Source: Faucicola sp902506225 (lineage in GTDB: Bacteria > Pseudomonadota > Gammaproteobacteria > Pseudomonadales > Moraxellaceae). Taken from it: 5,871 bases of DNA. The notes under the pieces were generated by a model that was not told the DNA's origin, ran no database searches, and worked only from the letters and a program-made list of their open reading frames with translations. The stretch lies in NCBI GenBank assembly GCA_902506225.1, contig LR733356.1, positions 1-5,871 of the forward strand, read 5' to 3'. A program made the position numbers and the translations under genes. This document shows positions 1 through 4,907 of this stretch, piece by piece; within the stretch, counting starts at the first letter, position 1, and every line of letters begins with the position of its first letter.

Positions 1-36
1 TGATATTGGTTTAGTCGAAAGGTGATAAATCGCCAT
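1..36 (-). CDS. mobA: MobA relaxase, N-terminal 12 codons (5' partial piece)
   Basis: On the minus strand an ATG at 36-34 opens MAIYHLSTKPIS, running in frame to base 1. This matches the start of MobA/MobL (MOBQ) relaxases, for example MAIYHLTAKT in RSF1010 MobA, recalled from memory. It has the same orientation as the relaxase body at the other end of the window, so I infer that both are one gene on a circular plasmid opened inside mobA. The pieces cannot be joined directly: the next in-frame codons would be TTG then TGA. The missing stretch should hold the catalytic tyrosine, which lies near residue 25 in RSF1010 MobA. No good Shine-Dalgarno sequence precedes the ATG, only A-rich sequence. 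Transcription probably starts from the minus-strand promoter near 150, giving a leader of about 100 nt. Confidence 0.82.
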   Translation of the reverse strand, partial: MAIYHLSTKPIS

Positions 37-63
37 AATGTTTATTTTTCTTTTGTCTTTTTA

Positions 64-77
64 AAAAAATCGCCTTA
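64..77. repeat. 14-bp direct repeat, copy 1 (mobA leader)
   Basis: AAAAAATCGCCTTA occurs here and again exactly at 1524-1537. Read on the minus strand it is TAAGGCGATTTTTT. Here it lies 28-41 bases upstream of the mobA start; in the second copy it forms the ribosome binding site of rep. Both copies are in 5' leaders of minus-strand genes. The AT-rich half makes part of the match easy to obtain by chance. Confidence 0.6.
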
Positions 78-119
78 GGGGTTTTGTGGGGGTTGCAAGG
101 GGGAACGCCTGCCGAACTT

Positions 120-182
120 GAAAACTTGGGATAATGTAGCTTGCGGAATTATAACAAAGTTTTCGTAAGTTCGCACTTCGTG
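120..182. other. Candidate origin of transfer (oriT) with MOBQ-like nic core
   Basis: TAAGTTCGCACT at 166-177 matches 10 of 12 bases of the MOBQ/RSF1010-type nic core TAAGTGCGCCCT (consensus recalled from memory). By analogy the nick would fall near 173/174. Just 5' of it is an exact 8-bp inverted repeat, GAAAACTT (120-127) and AAGTTTTC (157-164). A shorter nested one, ATAAT (131-135) and ATTAT (148-152), sits in its 29-nt loop. The core itself can fold as AAGT-TCGC-ACTT. An inverted repeat next to nic, between a relaxase and a divergent accessory gene, is the usual oriT arrangement. The long loop is unlike RSF1010, so the exact borders are uncertain. Confidence 0.55.
147..156 (-). promoter_or_regulatory. 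Extended -10 promoter element for mobA
   Basis: The minus strand reads TGTTATAATT, an extended -10 (TGn) with a perfect TATAAT at 153-148. No good -35 hexamer is visible about 17 bp upstream, as expected for an extended -10 promoter. It points at mobA and overlaps the candidate oriT hairpins, so relaxase binding could repress it (inference). Confidence 0.6.
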
Positions 183-186
183 TTAT

Positions 187-215
187 TTGGTGATAGGTGA
201 ATCCGTGTTATAATT
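187..215 (+). promoter_or_regulatory. Promoter for the TraD-like gene, extended -10
   Basis: TGTTATAATT at 206-215 holds a perfect TATAAT (209-214) with the TGn extension. A weak -35-like TTGGTG lies at 187-192 with 16-bp spacing. The same ten bases form the divergent mobA element at 156-147, so the two promoters make an inverted repeat around the nic candidate. Confidence 0.65.
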
Positions 216-243
216 GGCAATATTTCAATGAAAGGCAGTGGTT

Positions 244-525
244 ATGGCGGATTTAGAACAGCAGTTAGCACAGCTGGAACAAAAGACAGCAAGGTTAAAG
301 GATAGAATTAAGAGACAAGATACTGCGGAAAAGGTGGTGATTGGTGGGATGATGTTGGCTTATGCTCGTAAAAGCCCTACCAATGCAAAACGCTTGCTTG
401 ATATTATGCATAGTGAGTTAAGGGAGCAAGATTTAAAGCGGGTTGATAGGGCTAAAAATGAGTTGTCTTTAATCGTTGGTAATAATGAATTGGCAAATGC
501 TAGTCACAATCAGTTTGCTAATTAG
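244..525 (+). CDS. Small mobilisation accessory protein, TraD/MobC-like
   Basis: A 93-residue protein, highly charged and without membrane segments or signal peptide. Residues 1-25 (MADLEQQLAQLEQK...) are glutamine-rich heptads that should form a coiled coil. A basic segment follows (RLKDRIKRQ), then a hydrophobic block VVIGGMMLAYARK near 31-43. This order resembles the short TraD family of conjugative DNA-transfer accessory proteins found beside MobA/MobL relaxases. I chose ATG 244 over the in-frame GTG at 238 because AAAGG at 231-235 sits 8 nt before it. The gene is divergent from mobA across the candidate oriT, which fits a DNA-binding relaxosome helper. Its stop codon overlaps the end of rep by 8 bp. 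The family assignment is by pattern; binding to oriT is inference. Confidence 0.65.
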   Translation: MADLEQQLAQLEQKTARLKDRIKRQDTAEKVVIGGMMLAYARKSPTNAKRLLDIMHSELREQDLKRVDRAKNELSLIVGNNELANASHNQFAN

Positions 526-550
526 TGGGTGAGTAGCCTTCACTGATTAG
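518..550. terminator. Hairpin across the convergent traD-like/rep stops, possible weak two-way terminator
   Basis: CTAATTAGTG (518-527) pairs with CACTGATTAG (541-550) over ten positions, with one G-T wobble and a 13-nt loop. The stem contains both stop codons: TAG 523-525 on plus and TAG 520-518 on minus. Neither side has a clear U-tract, so it is not a textbook intrinsic terminator. It may slow or end convergent transcription, or protect 3' ends. Confidence 0.4.
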
Positions 551-1522
551 ATAAGGCATATAACTGGATACTTTGCTGATATCCCGTTGTAGTTCCTTAG
601 ATATTCTGCTGATAAAAGGTTTGGAATCTTCGCCAATTTTTGCAAATTTGCTACCAAAATTTGTGTTGTTGGCAAGTTTACTGGCGAAGTAGTCGGCTTG
701 TTTTTGTGAGAGTAATTTTATTTCTTTGTCGGTCACTCCATTTACCCAGTCGATGGTGTCGGGGTCACGCTCAATTTTATGTTCAATCGCTTTAGCTTTT
801 GGCTTAAACCTTAATTCTAAATGGGTGATTTTTCGCCCTGTTTTAAGCAAGTCATATTTAGCGGTATAGGGCGATTTTTCGTTTATCTCTTTGATTGCAG
901 TATCAATAACATAAACCCTTAAATCTTTGGTTGCAGGGTATTTATCACCCAAATCTAAACGCTGTCTAAACTCCTTCAAGCCAATTTTAATAAATCCTGT
1001 TGCCTTAAATTGCATCATAAACTCAAATATTCTAAAGGAGTAAGCACTACTAAACCCCTTTACATCACTAAGCATATACTGGGTAAAATTGCTTTTTAAT
1101 TCGGTCAGGTAGGGAATTACAGAACGAGAAAAGGTTATAGCTGCCAAAATACAATCATCTTCGTCAGGGTCTTCGCCAATCGTTTCAATAAAAAACTCTC
1201 TATTGTATTCAGCCCAATCTTTATCGTATTTCATGATGTCTTGAACCCATCGAGTTTTAAACTCTCCCTGTTCTGTTTTAATTGTCACATAGCGACTAAA
1301 TAGACGGTCACAAGCTTCTCTAATTTCCCTATTAGCAGTTTTGGGATTAACACCCAAATTCACAAAATTTCTCTTAGAAACACAATAACCCACATTAGGG
1401 TCAATCGGTTCACCTTTGGGTATGCAAGCGATAGCAGACAAAATTAACCGCTGTTCGTTTGTCGTTAGCTGATAACCAGCTTCAATCAATGCGTTAGCCT
1501 TAACTACTAAATCCTTACTCAT
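518..1522 (-). CDS. rep: Replication initiator protein, Rep_3 superfamily (RepB/RepM type)
   Basis: A 334-residue initiator of iteron plasmids, expected to bind the iterons at 1588-1683 and open the origin with host DnaA. Residues 2-30 (SKDLVVKANALIEAGYQLTTNEQRLIL) are the typical N-terminal start of the first winged helix. Residues about 199-240 carry the second winged-helix signature, VIDTAIKEINEKS...KTGRKITHLELRFK. The last 80 residues (SQKQADYFASKLANN...FGSKF...YMPYLISEGY) match the extension seen in Moraxellaceae Rep proteins, as I recall them. ATG 1522 is preferred to the adjacent TTG at 1525; AAGG at 1536-1533 lies 10 nt upstream. Expression should be self-limiting, since the promoter spacer is a palindrome sharing sequence with the iterons. 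The reading frame is intact and of normal length. Database names for this family vary (RepB, RepM), so the symbol is generic. Confidence 0.93.
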   Translation of the reverse strand: MSKDLVVKANALIEAGYQLTTNEQRLILSAIACIPKGEPIDPNVGYCVSKRNFVNLGVNPKTANREIREACDRLFSRYVTIKTEQGEFKTRWVQDIMKYDKDWAEYNREFFIETIGEDPDEDDCILAAITFSRSVIPYLTELKSNFTQYMLSDVKGFSSAYSFRIFEFMMQFKATGFIKIGLKEFRQRLDLGDKYPATKDLRVYVIDTAIKEINEKSPYTAKYDLLKTGRKITHLELRFKPKAKAIEHKIERDPDTIDWVNGVTDKEIKLLSQKQADYFASKLANNTNFGSKFAKIGEDSKPFISRISKELQRDISKVSSYMPYLISEGYSPTN

Positions 1523-1523
1523 C

Positions 1524-1537
1524 AAAAAATCGCCTTA
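1524..1537. repeat. 14-bp direct repeat, copy 2 (rep ribosome binding site)
   Basis: Exact second copy of AAAAAATCGCCTTA (first at 64-77). On the minus strand it is TAAGGCGATTTTTT, directly before the TTG ATG that begins rep, so its AAGG is the likely ribosome binding site. The spacing to ATG 1522 is long, about 10 nt. Confidence 0.6.
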
Positions 1538-1540
1538 ACT

Positions 1541-1548
1541 AAATAGGA
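1541..1548 (-). repeat. Inverted partial iteron at the rep transcription start
   Basis: The minus strand reads TCCTATTT, identical to eight bases of each iteron but in the opposite orientation. It sits where rep transcription should begin, about 7 nt past the -10, so Rep bound here would block initiation. Eight bases alone could arise by chance; the position makes it plausible. Confidence 0.4.
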
Positions 1549-1554
1549 ATATAA

Positions 1555-1583
1555 ATAATAATTTCCTAATAGGAAATTGTCAA
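1555..1583 (-). promoter_or_regulatory. rep promoter with palindromic operator in the spacer
   Basis: On the minus strand a perfect -35 TTGACA (1583-1578) and a -10 TATTAT (1560-1555, five of six) are separated by exactly 17 bp. The spacer is almost entirely a palindrome: arms AATTTCCTA (1560-1568) and TAGGAAATT (1570-1578), one base apart. The arms contain TCCTA, which is also in the iterons (TCCTATTT). In pSC101, R6K and pPS10, Rep dimers bind such inverted iteron-like sites to repress rep. The same autorepression is inferred here. Confidence 0.8.
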
Positions 1584-1587
1584 ATAA

Positions 1588-1683
1588 TCTCCTATTTCAG
1601 CGTCAATCTCTCCTATTTCAGCGTCAATCTCTCCTATTTCAGCGTCAATCTCTCCTATTTCAGCGTCAATCTCTCCTATTTCA
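1588..1683. repeat. Iterons: four 21-bp tandem repeats plus a partial fifth (origin of replication)
   Basis: Four identical direct repeats with a 21-bp period start at 1588, 1609, 1630 and 1651. Each contains TCCTATTTCAGCGTCAAT. A fifth begins at 1672 but keeps only its first 12 bases, TCTCCTATTTCA, to 1683. The period of two helical turns puts Rep monomers on one face of the DNA. Their place just upstream of rep, beside a DnaA box and A-rich DNA, marks this as the plasmid origin. No base differences separate the full copies, which suggests recent expansion or ongoing homogenisation. Confidence 0.93.
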
Positions 1684-1720
1684 TTCTCTCTATCCATTGC
1701 TGGTGGCGGTTTTCGTGGGG

Positions 1721-1785
1721 GTCTAAAAACCTTTAAAAACCTTTAAAAACTAAAAAAAGGGTATTTTAAAAAAATCTGTGGATAA
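1721..1785. other. Origin AT-rich element: 10-bp repeats and DnaA box
   Basis: TGTGGATAA at 1777-1785 is a perfect DnaA box (TTATCCACA on the minus strand). Between it and the iterons are ten-base units in tandem: GTCTAAAAAC (1721-1730), then CTTTAAAAAC twice (1731-1750), followed by A-rich sequence. A-tracts repeated once per helical turn suggest bent or easily melted DNA, so this is the probable unwinding element. From 1786 to about 1910 the DNA remains very AT-rich, with an AT-only palindrome TATTTTTT-ACG-AAAAAATA at 1825-1843 and no convincing gene. The 454-bp gap between rep and the protease is thus origin plus the protease promoter. Confidence 0.75.
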
Positions 1786-1915
1786 CTTAAAAATTCATCT
1801 TCTGTTTGAAGTACTTTTATTTTTTATTTTTTACGAAAAAATACTTAAAAAATTCGTCTTAGAAGAGAAAATTTCATAGGGTGAGTTAACAAAGCATACT
1901 TTTACATATGAATTC

Positions 1916-1966
1916 TTGATACTTTCGTTGCAATGTTTTATTTTGAAATAAATAACAAAAAAAGGG
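1916..1966 (+). promoter_or_regulatory. Putative promoter and ribosome binding site of the protease operon
   Basis: TTGATA (1916-1921, five of six) and TATTTT (1939-1944, four of six) are 17 bp apart, giving a start near 1951. AAAGGG at 1961-1966 is the likely ribosome binding site, 10 nt before ATG 1977. The sequence is so AT-rich that other -10 choices are possible, for example TTGCAA at 1928 with TAAATA at 1949. Confidence 0.45.
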
Positions 1967-1976
1967 TTAGTTTGTC

Positions 1977-3293
1977 ATGGAAATTAAAAAAATTATTATT
2001 GGCTGTGTACTTACACTTACTACTTCGATGGCAATTGCTTCACCAAATGAAAATGAATTTACCTTAGAATCTAGATTTTATGCAAAAAATTATGGAGTAA
2101 GTGAGCAAGAAGCTTTACGTAGATTAGCTCTTCAAAAATCTTCATATATAAAAATTGATAGATTGAAAAAGCATTTTGCTTCTCGACTAGCTGGGGTATA
2201 CATTGAACATTTACCTACTTATAGAGTTGTTTTCTATTTAACAGGAGATTCACCAGTTAGTGACTTTTCTTTGAATATAGACAACCTATCACCAAATTCA
2301 TATTCAGGAAAGCTAGTTCTACCAGTTCATATTAAAACTGGTGCAAAATTTAGTAAATTAGAACTTATTAACACTATGAATTTATATGCTTCTCAATTAC
2401 AGAACCAATTTCCTGGTATTCAAGCTGTAGGCTTAGATGAAGTTAATAATAAACTTGATGTTATAGTTAAAGATAGTATAGGAACGCAAACTAGAAGTAT
2501 ATCCCCTCTTAATTCAACATTAAATAAAATACCTCTAAGTGTTACGTATACTGATGTACCTTTGAATCAAGCAGGAGATATTAGAGCATCAGAAACATTA
2601 CTTATGAAAGATACAAGTAATACTCAACAATATAAAGTATGTACGAGCGGTTTTAATATAAAGGATTCAAATAATAACCTATTTAGTTCAACTGCTGCTC
2701 ATTGTGGCAACTTTAATATTTCTCTTACAGATAGAAAAAACAATATTAAAATTCCATTAGTCTATTCAAAGGAATATTTTGATAGCTCAAGGGATTTTCA
2801 GGTAATGAAGCGTAGCAGCTCAAACGATAAAATATTACCTGAATTTTTCGCTATGGATAATGTTTCAAAGAAAGTTACAGGTCGTCGCCATAAAGATAGT
2901 ACAAATGTCGGTGATTTAGTTTGTCACTTTGGCTATACTACTGGTTATAGTTGTGGGACGGTAAAAGACACTAACTTTAAGCCTTATGGTAATGATAATA
3001 AATGCGGGCCAAATGGAAACTCAGTCTGTTCAAGTACTTGGGTAAAAGTAAGTGGGAATGATTTAGATTGTTGGGGTGGCGATTCTGGAGGACCAGTATT
3101 CATGGGAAGTACTGCTGTTGGCCTGCTTTCAGTTGCTACGTATAAGTTTCCAGCTCCAAAACCACAACAGTGGAGTTCTAATTTAAAGGGACAGGGATGG
3201 TGTGGGGGTAAAAGTAACCCAACTGGTTATTTTGCATATATGTCTACTGATGAGATTTATAACGCTGGATATTCTCTAATATATGCTAATTAA
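1977..3293 (+). CDS. Secreted serine protease, trypsin fold, alpha-lytic/streptogrisin-like, with pro-region
   Basis: A 438-residue preproprotein. Residues 1-21 are a Sec signal peptide (lysines at 4-5, hydrophobic core, AIA before the probable cut at 21/22). Residues about 60-166 look like the folding pro-region of alpha-lytic-type proteases: LAGVYIEHLPTYRVVFYLTGD (71-91) and QFPGIQAVGLDEVNNKLDV (144-162). The protease domain spans about 195-438, with triad candidates H242 in TAAHC, D273 in SSRDF and S370 in GGDSGGPV. C316-C326 in the segment CHFGYTTGYSCGTV is a hallmark of this subfamily. C222-C243 and C365-C409 are the other likely disulfides; C343 and C351 may form an extra one. The C365-to-S370 spacing differs from both trypsin and streptogrisin as I recall them, so specificity cannot be read off. 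It should be exported and self-process outside the cytoplasm. Substrate unknown; the gene overlaps the lipoprotein gene that follows. Confidence 0.88.
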   Translation: MEIKKIIIGCVLTLTTSMAIASPNENEFTLESRFYAKNYGVSEQEALRRLALQKSSYIKIDRLKKHFASRLAGVYIEHLPTYRVVFYLTGDSPVSDFSLNIDNLSPNSYSGKLVLPVHIKTGAKFSKLELINTMNLYASQLQNQFPGIQAVGLDEVNNKLDVIVKDSIGTQTRSISPLNSTLNKIPLSVTYTDVPLNQAGDIRASETLLMKDTSNTQQYKVCTSGFNIKDSNNNLFSSTAAHCGNFNISLTDRKNNIKIPLVYSKEYFDSSRDFQVMKRSSSNDKILPEFFAMDNVSKKVTGRRHKDSTNVGDLVCHFGYTTGYSCGTVKDTNFKPYGNDNKCGPNGNSVCSSTWVKVSGNDLDCWGGDSGGPVFMGSTAVGLLSVATYKFPAPKPQQWSSNLKGQGWCGGKSNPTGYFAYMSTDEIYNAGYSLIYAN

Positions 3294-4173
3294 ATATTTG
3301 ACAGCAATTTCCATGTGCTTAATATTATTAGAAGGCTGTAAGCAAGCACAACCAAATTCGTCTACGTCTCGTGGTAGTAAATCTAGTATTATTTTATTTT
3401 CTCAATCAATTAATAATCCAATTATATCAACAGTTGGCTATGATAATGATGAGCAAGAAGTAACAGTAAGAAAAGGGAGAGATAATTGTATATATTATGA
3501 GTTTAGAGAGGGTAAAGATAAAAAAACATTTTTACCAATACTAACCAATGGTTTTGCAACCTCTGAACAGCTAAGTGATTTTTATAATAAGAATATTAAT
3601 AAAAATATTAAGGTAAGACATGGAAGTGTAATTGATAAACTCAATGAAAAGTTGCCTCAAAATAGTATATATTGGCTTTCTCAACCACCCTATAAACAAT
3701 GTCAAGGTGTTTCCGAGGCAGTCTTTGATTATTCAACAATAAGTAAATATGAAATAAATAAAATAGCTGTAGACTCTAGTCAAAGACGTCAAGAAGCACA
3801 AAATATCGTTTCTTTAGTTTTTTATCCGCCTGAATTGGATATTAATTCAAGTGAGGCAATCAAGAAATGGAGTAAAAATTTAAAAGCGAAAATTATTTTA
3901 GAAAATAACTGTATATATATCGAAGATAAGAGTAAAAAAAGAATTTTTCCAATTTTTAGAATGCCAAAAGTAATTGTTTCTGATAATGGAGAAAATTTAA
4001 TTATCAATAATCATAAGTTTAATTTTAATGAGTTTTATGATTTCACTCTCTTTGAAAAGATAAATAAGAATGATATAAATAGCTCTACTGCATTCAACTT
4101 TATTAAAACTCCATCTTCTAAATGTTTAGGAAGTAATTTTTCAGAGTTGGAGTACGTTATAGATATAAAATAG
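3283..4173 (+). CDS. Putative lipoprotein with two tandem copies of an unrecognised domain
   Basis: A 296-residue protein of unknown function. Residues 1-18 are a lipoprotein signal ending in LLEG, with C19 as the acylated cysteine; glutamate at -2 is unusual but tolerable. Lysine at +2 favours the outer membrane. The mature protein is two related halves. The first has DNCIYYEF...KKTFLPI (67-86) and YKQCQG (137-142); the second has ENNCIYIED...KKRIFPI (207-224) and SSKCLG (278-283). C69-C140 and C210-C281 are each exactly 71 residues apart, so an ancient duplication with one disulfide per half is likely. The NCIY...FPI pattern faintly recalls small exported domains with an NGCLYL motif, which I cannot name with confidence. 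ATG 3283 overlaps the protease stop by 11 bp, with only a weak GGA upstream, implying translational coupling. It may inhibit, anchor or help fold the protease (inference). Very AT-rich: one 60-base line at 3901 is 20% GC. Confidence 0.75.
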   Translation: MLIKYLTAISMCLILLEGCKQAQPNSSTSRGSKSSIILFSQSINNPIISTVGYDNDEQEVTVRKGRDNCIYYEFREGKDKKTFLPILTNGFATSEQLSDFYNKNINKNIKVRHGSVIDKLNEKLPQNSIYWLSQPPYKQCQGVSEAVFDYSTISKYEINKIAVDSSQRRQEAQNIVSLVFYPPELDINSSEAIKKWSKNLKAKIILENNCIYIEDKSKKRIFPIFRMPKVIVSDNGENLIINNHKFNFNEFYDFTLFEKINKNDINSSTAFNFIKTPSSKCLGSNFSELEYVIDIK

Positions 4174-4182
4174 AGTGCAGAA

Positions 4183-4220
4183 AAATAATGTTAGAGGAAT
4201 AAATGATGTTCCTATTATTT
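4183..4220. terminator. Weak hairpin between converging operons
   Basis: AAATAAT (4183-4189) pairs with ATTATTT (4214-4220) and AGGAA (4195-4199) with TTCCT (4209-4213), with a 5-nt bulge and a 9-nt loop. On the minus strand the distal arm runs into ATTATTTTTC, a short U-tract after the mobilisation operon, and the stem contains that operon's last stop codon. It is AT-rich and bulged, so it is at best a weak terminator. Confidence 0.3.
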
Positions 4221-4907
4221 CCCCAACGCCCTTTGCCACGAATTGGGCAAACGACAATAAGCCGTCTTATCGCCTATTGAACTTTGCCCATAATTACATT
4301 GCTCAATCAGTACCTTCACACAAGCCACCCCATCACAGCGTTTAAAATCTGCCCCTATCTCACGCTCTACCAAAGCAAGCTCCGCCCTACGTTCTTTGAC
4401 TTCCTCTAATGACGGAGTAAACCACAGGGTAAATGCCATTATCAACAGAAACGATAAGATCAGACTACCGCCAATGATAGACATGGTCTTTAGTCCTAAC
4501 GTTTCTTGTATCTTGCTTGTGGCGTTATTCACCACCGCTGACGAATCTTCCAGTAGCTTGATATAATCAAAGGTCACACGACTGGCATCGTTCTGTAAAT
4601 CGCTAATCCCTGCATGAATACCCCTATCAACCCCACGTCTCACCTGTTGTTCGAAGGGCAACCCCAGGCTTTGATGAACCGTCGAGTTTACCCCACGCAA
4701 TACCGCCGCCTCTAACTCCTTGGCAGACTTTAAATTCTCATCTTTTAAGCCCTTGATGGTCTCAAGTTGTTTTTCAACCGTGTTTGCTAATTGGCTAATC
4801 TGTTCAGTTTGTGCGGTAATAACCGCTTGCTGTTGCTTGGTCTGTTCTACCAACTGCTCGATAGTCGCCATCATCATAAACAGGCGTTCATCATTATTCA
4901 TGCTCAT
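4215..4907 (-). CDS. Membrane-anchored coiled-coil mobilisation protein (MobB-like role)
   Basis: A 230-residue protein. Residues about 10-70 are a glutamine-rich coiled coil (IEQLVEQTKQQQAVITAQTEQISQL). A middle region follows (SLGLPFEQQVRRGVDRGI, 80-97), then one membrane helix at about 142-163 (MSIIGGSLILSFLLIMAFTLWF). The C-terminal domain has four cysteines: C191, C196, C204 and C218. The long cytoplasmic part before the helix puts the cysteine domain in the periplasm, where two disulfides could form. ATG 4907 overlaps the mobA stop (ATGA), with AGGA 8 nt upstream, so translation is coupled to mobA; a second ATG at 4901 is possible. By position and layout it plays the part of RSF1010 MobB, stabilising the relaxosome and linking it to the transfer channel at the membrane. 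I see no sequence match to MobB, so no symbol is given. Confidence 0.75.
   Translation of the reverse strand: MSMNNDERLFMMMATIEQLVEQTKQQQAVITAQTEQISQLANTVEKQLETIKGLKDENLKSAKELEAAVLRGVNSTVHQSLGLPFEQQVRRGVDRGIHAGISDLQNDASRVTFDYIKLLEDSSAVVNNATSKIQETLGLKTMSIIGGSLILSFLLIMAFTLWFTPSLEEVKERRAELALVEREIGADFKRCDGVACVKVLIEQCNYGQSSIGDKTAYCRLPNSWQRALGK

Noticed and set aside
2..25. Plus-strand tail of an upstream gene ending DIGLVER
   Set aside because: The minus strand of the same bases gives a clear relaxase N-terminus, which explains them better.
78..103. Three G-runs (GGGG, GGGGG, GGGGG) in the mobA leader, possible G-quadruplex
   Set aside because: Only three long runs are present within a short distance; a four-tract motif is lacking. 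It may still be part of oriT.
1699..1706. GCTGGTGG, identical to the E. coli Chi octamer, beside the iterons
   Set aside because: One 8-base match in nearly 6 kb on two strands is not unlikely by chance, and Chi motifs differ between species.
1825..1843. Palindrome TATTTTTT-ACG-AAAAAATA as a terminator
   Set aside because: The stem has no GC pairs and would be unstable; better seen as part of the AT-rich origin.
3822..4007. 61-residue hydrophobic open frame on the minus strand
   Set aside because: It lies wholly inside the lipoprotein gene and is poly-I/L/F because it is antisense to AT-rich coding DNA; no start signal.
4169..4196. Possible XerC/XerD (pdif-like) site at the right border of the cargo, from TAATGTTAG
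   Set aside because: Only one arm resembles the XerD half; the other shows no match, and no partner site is seen on the left border.
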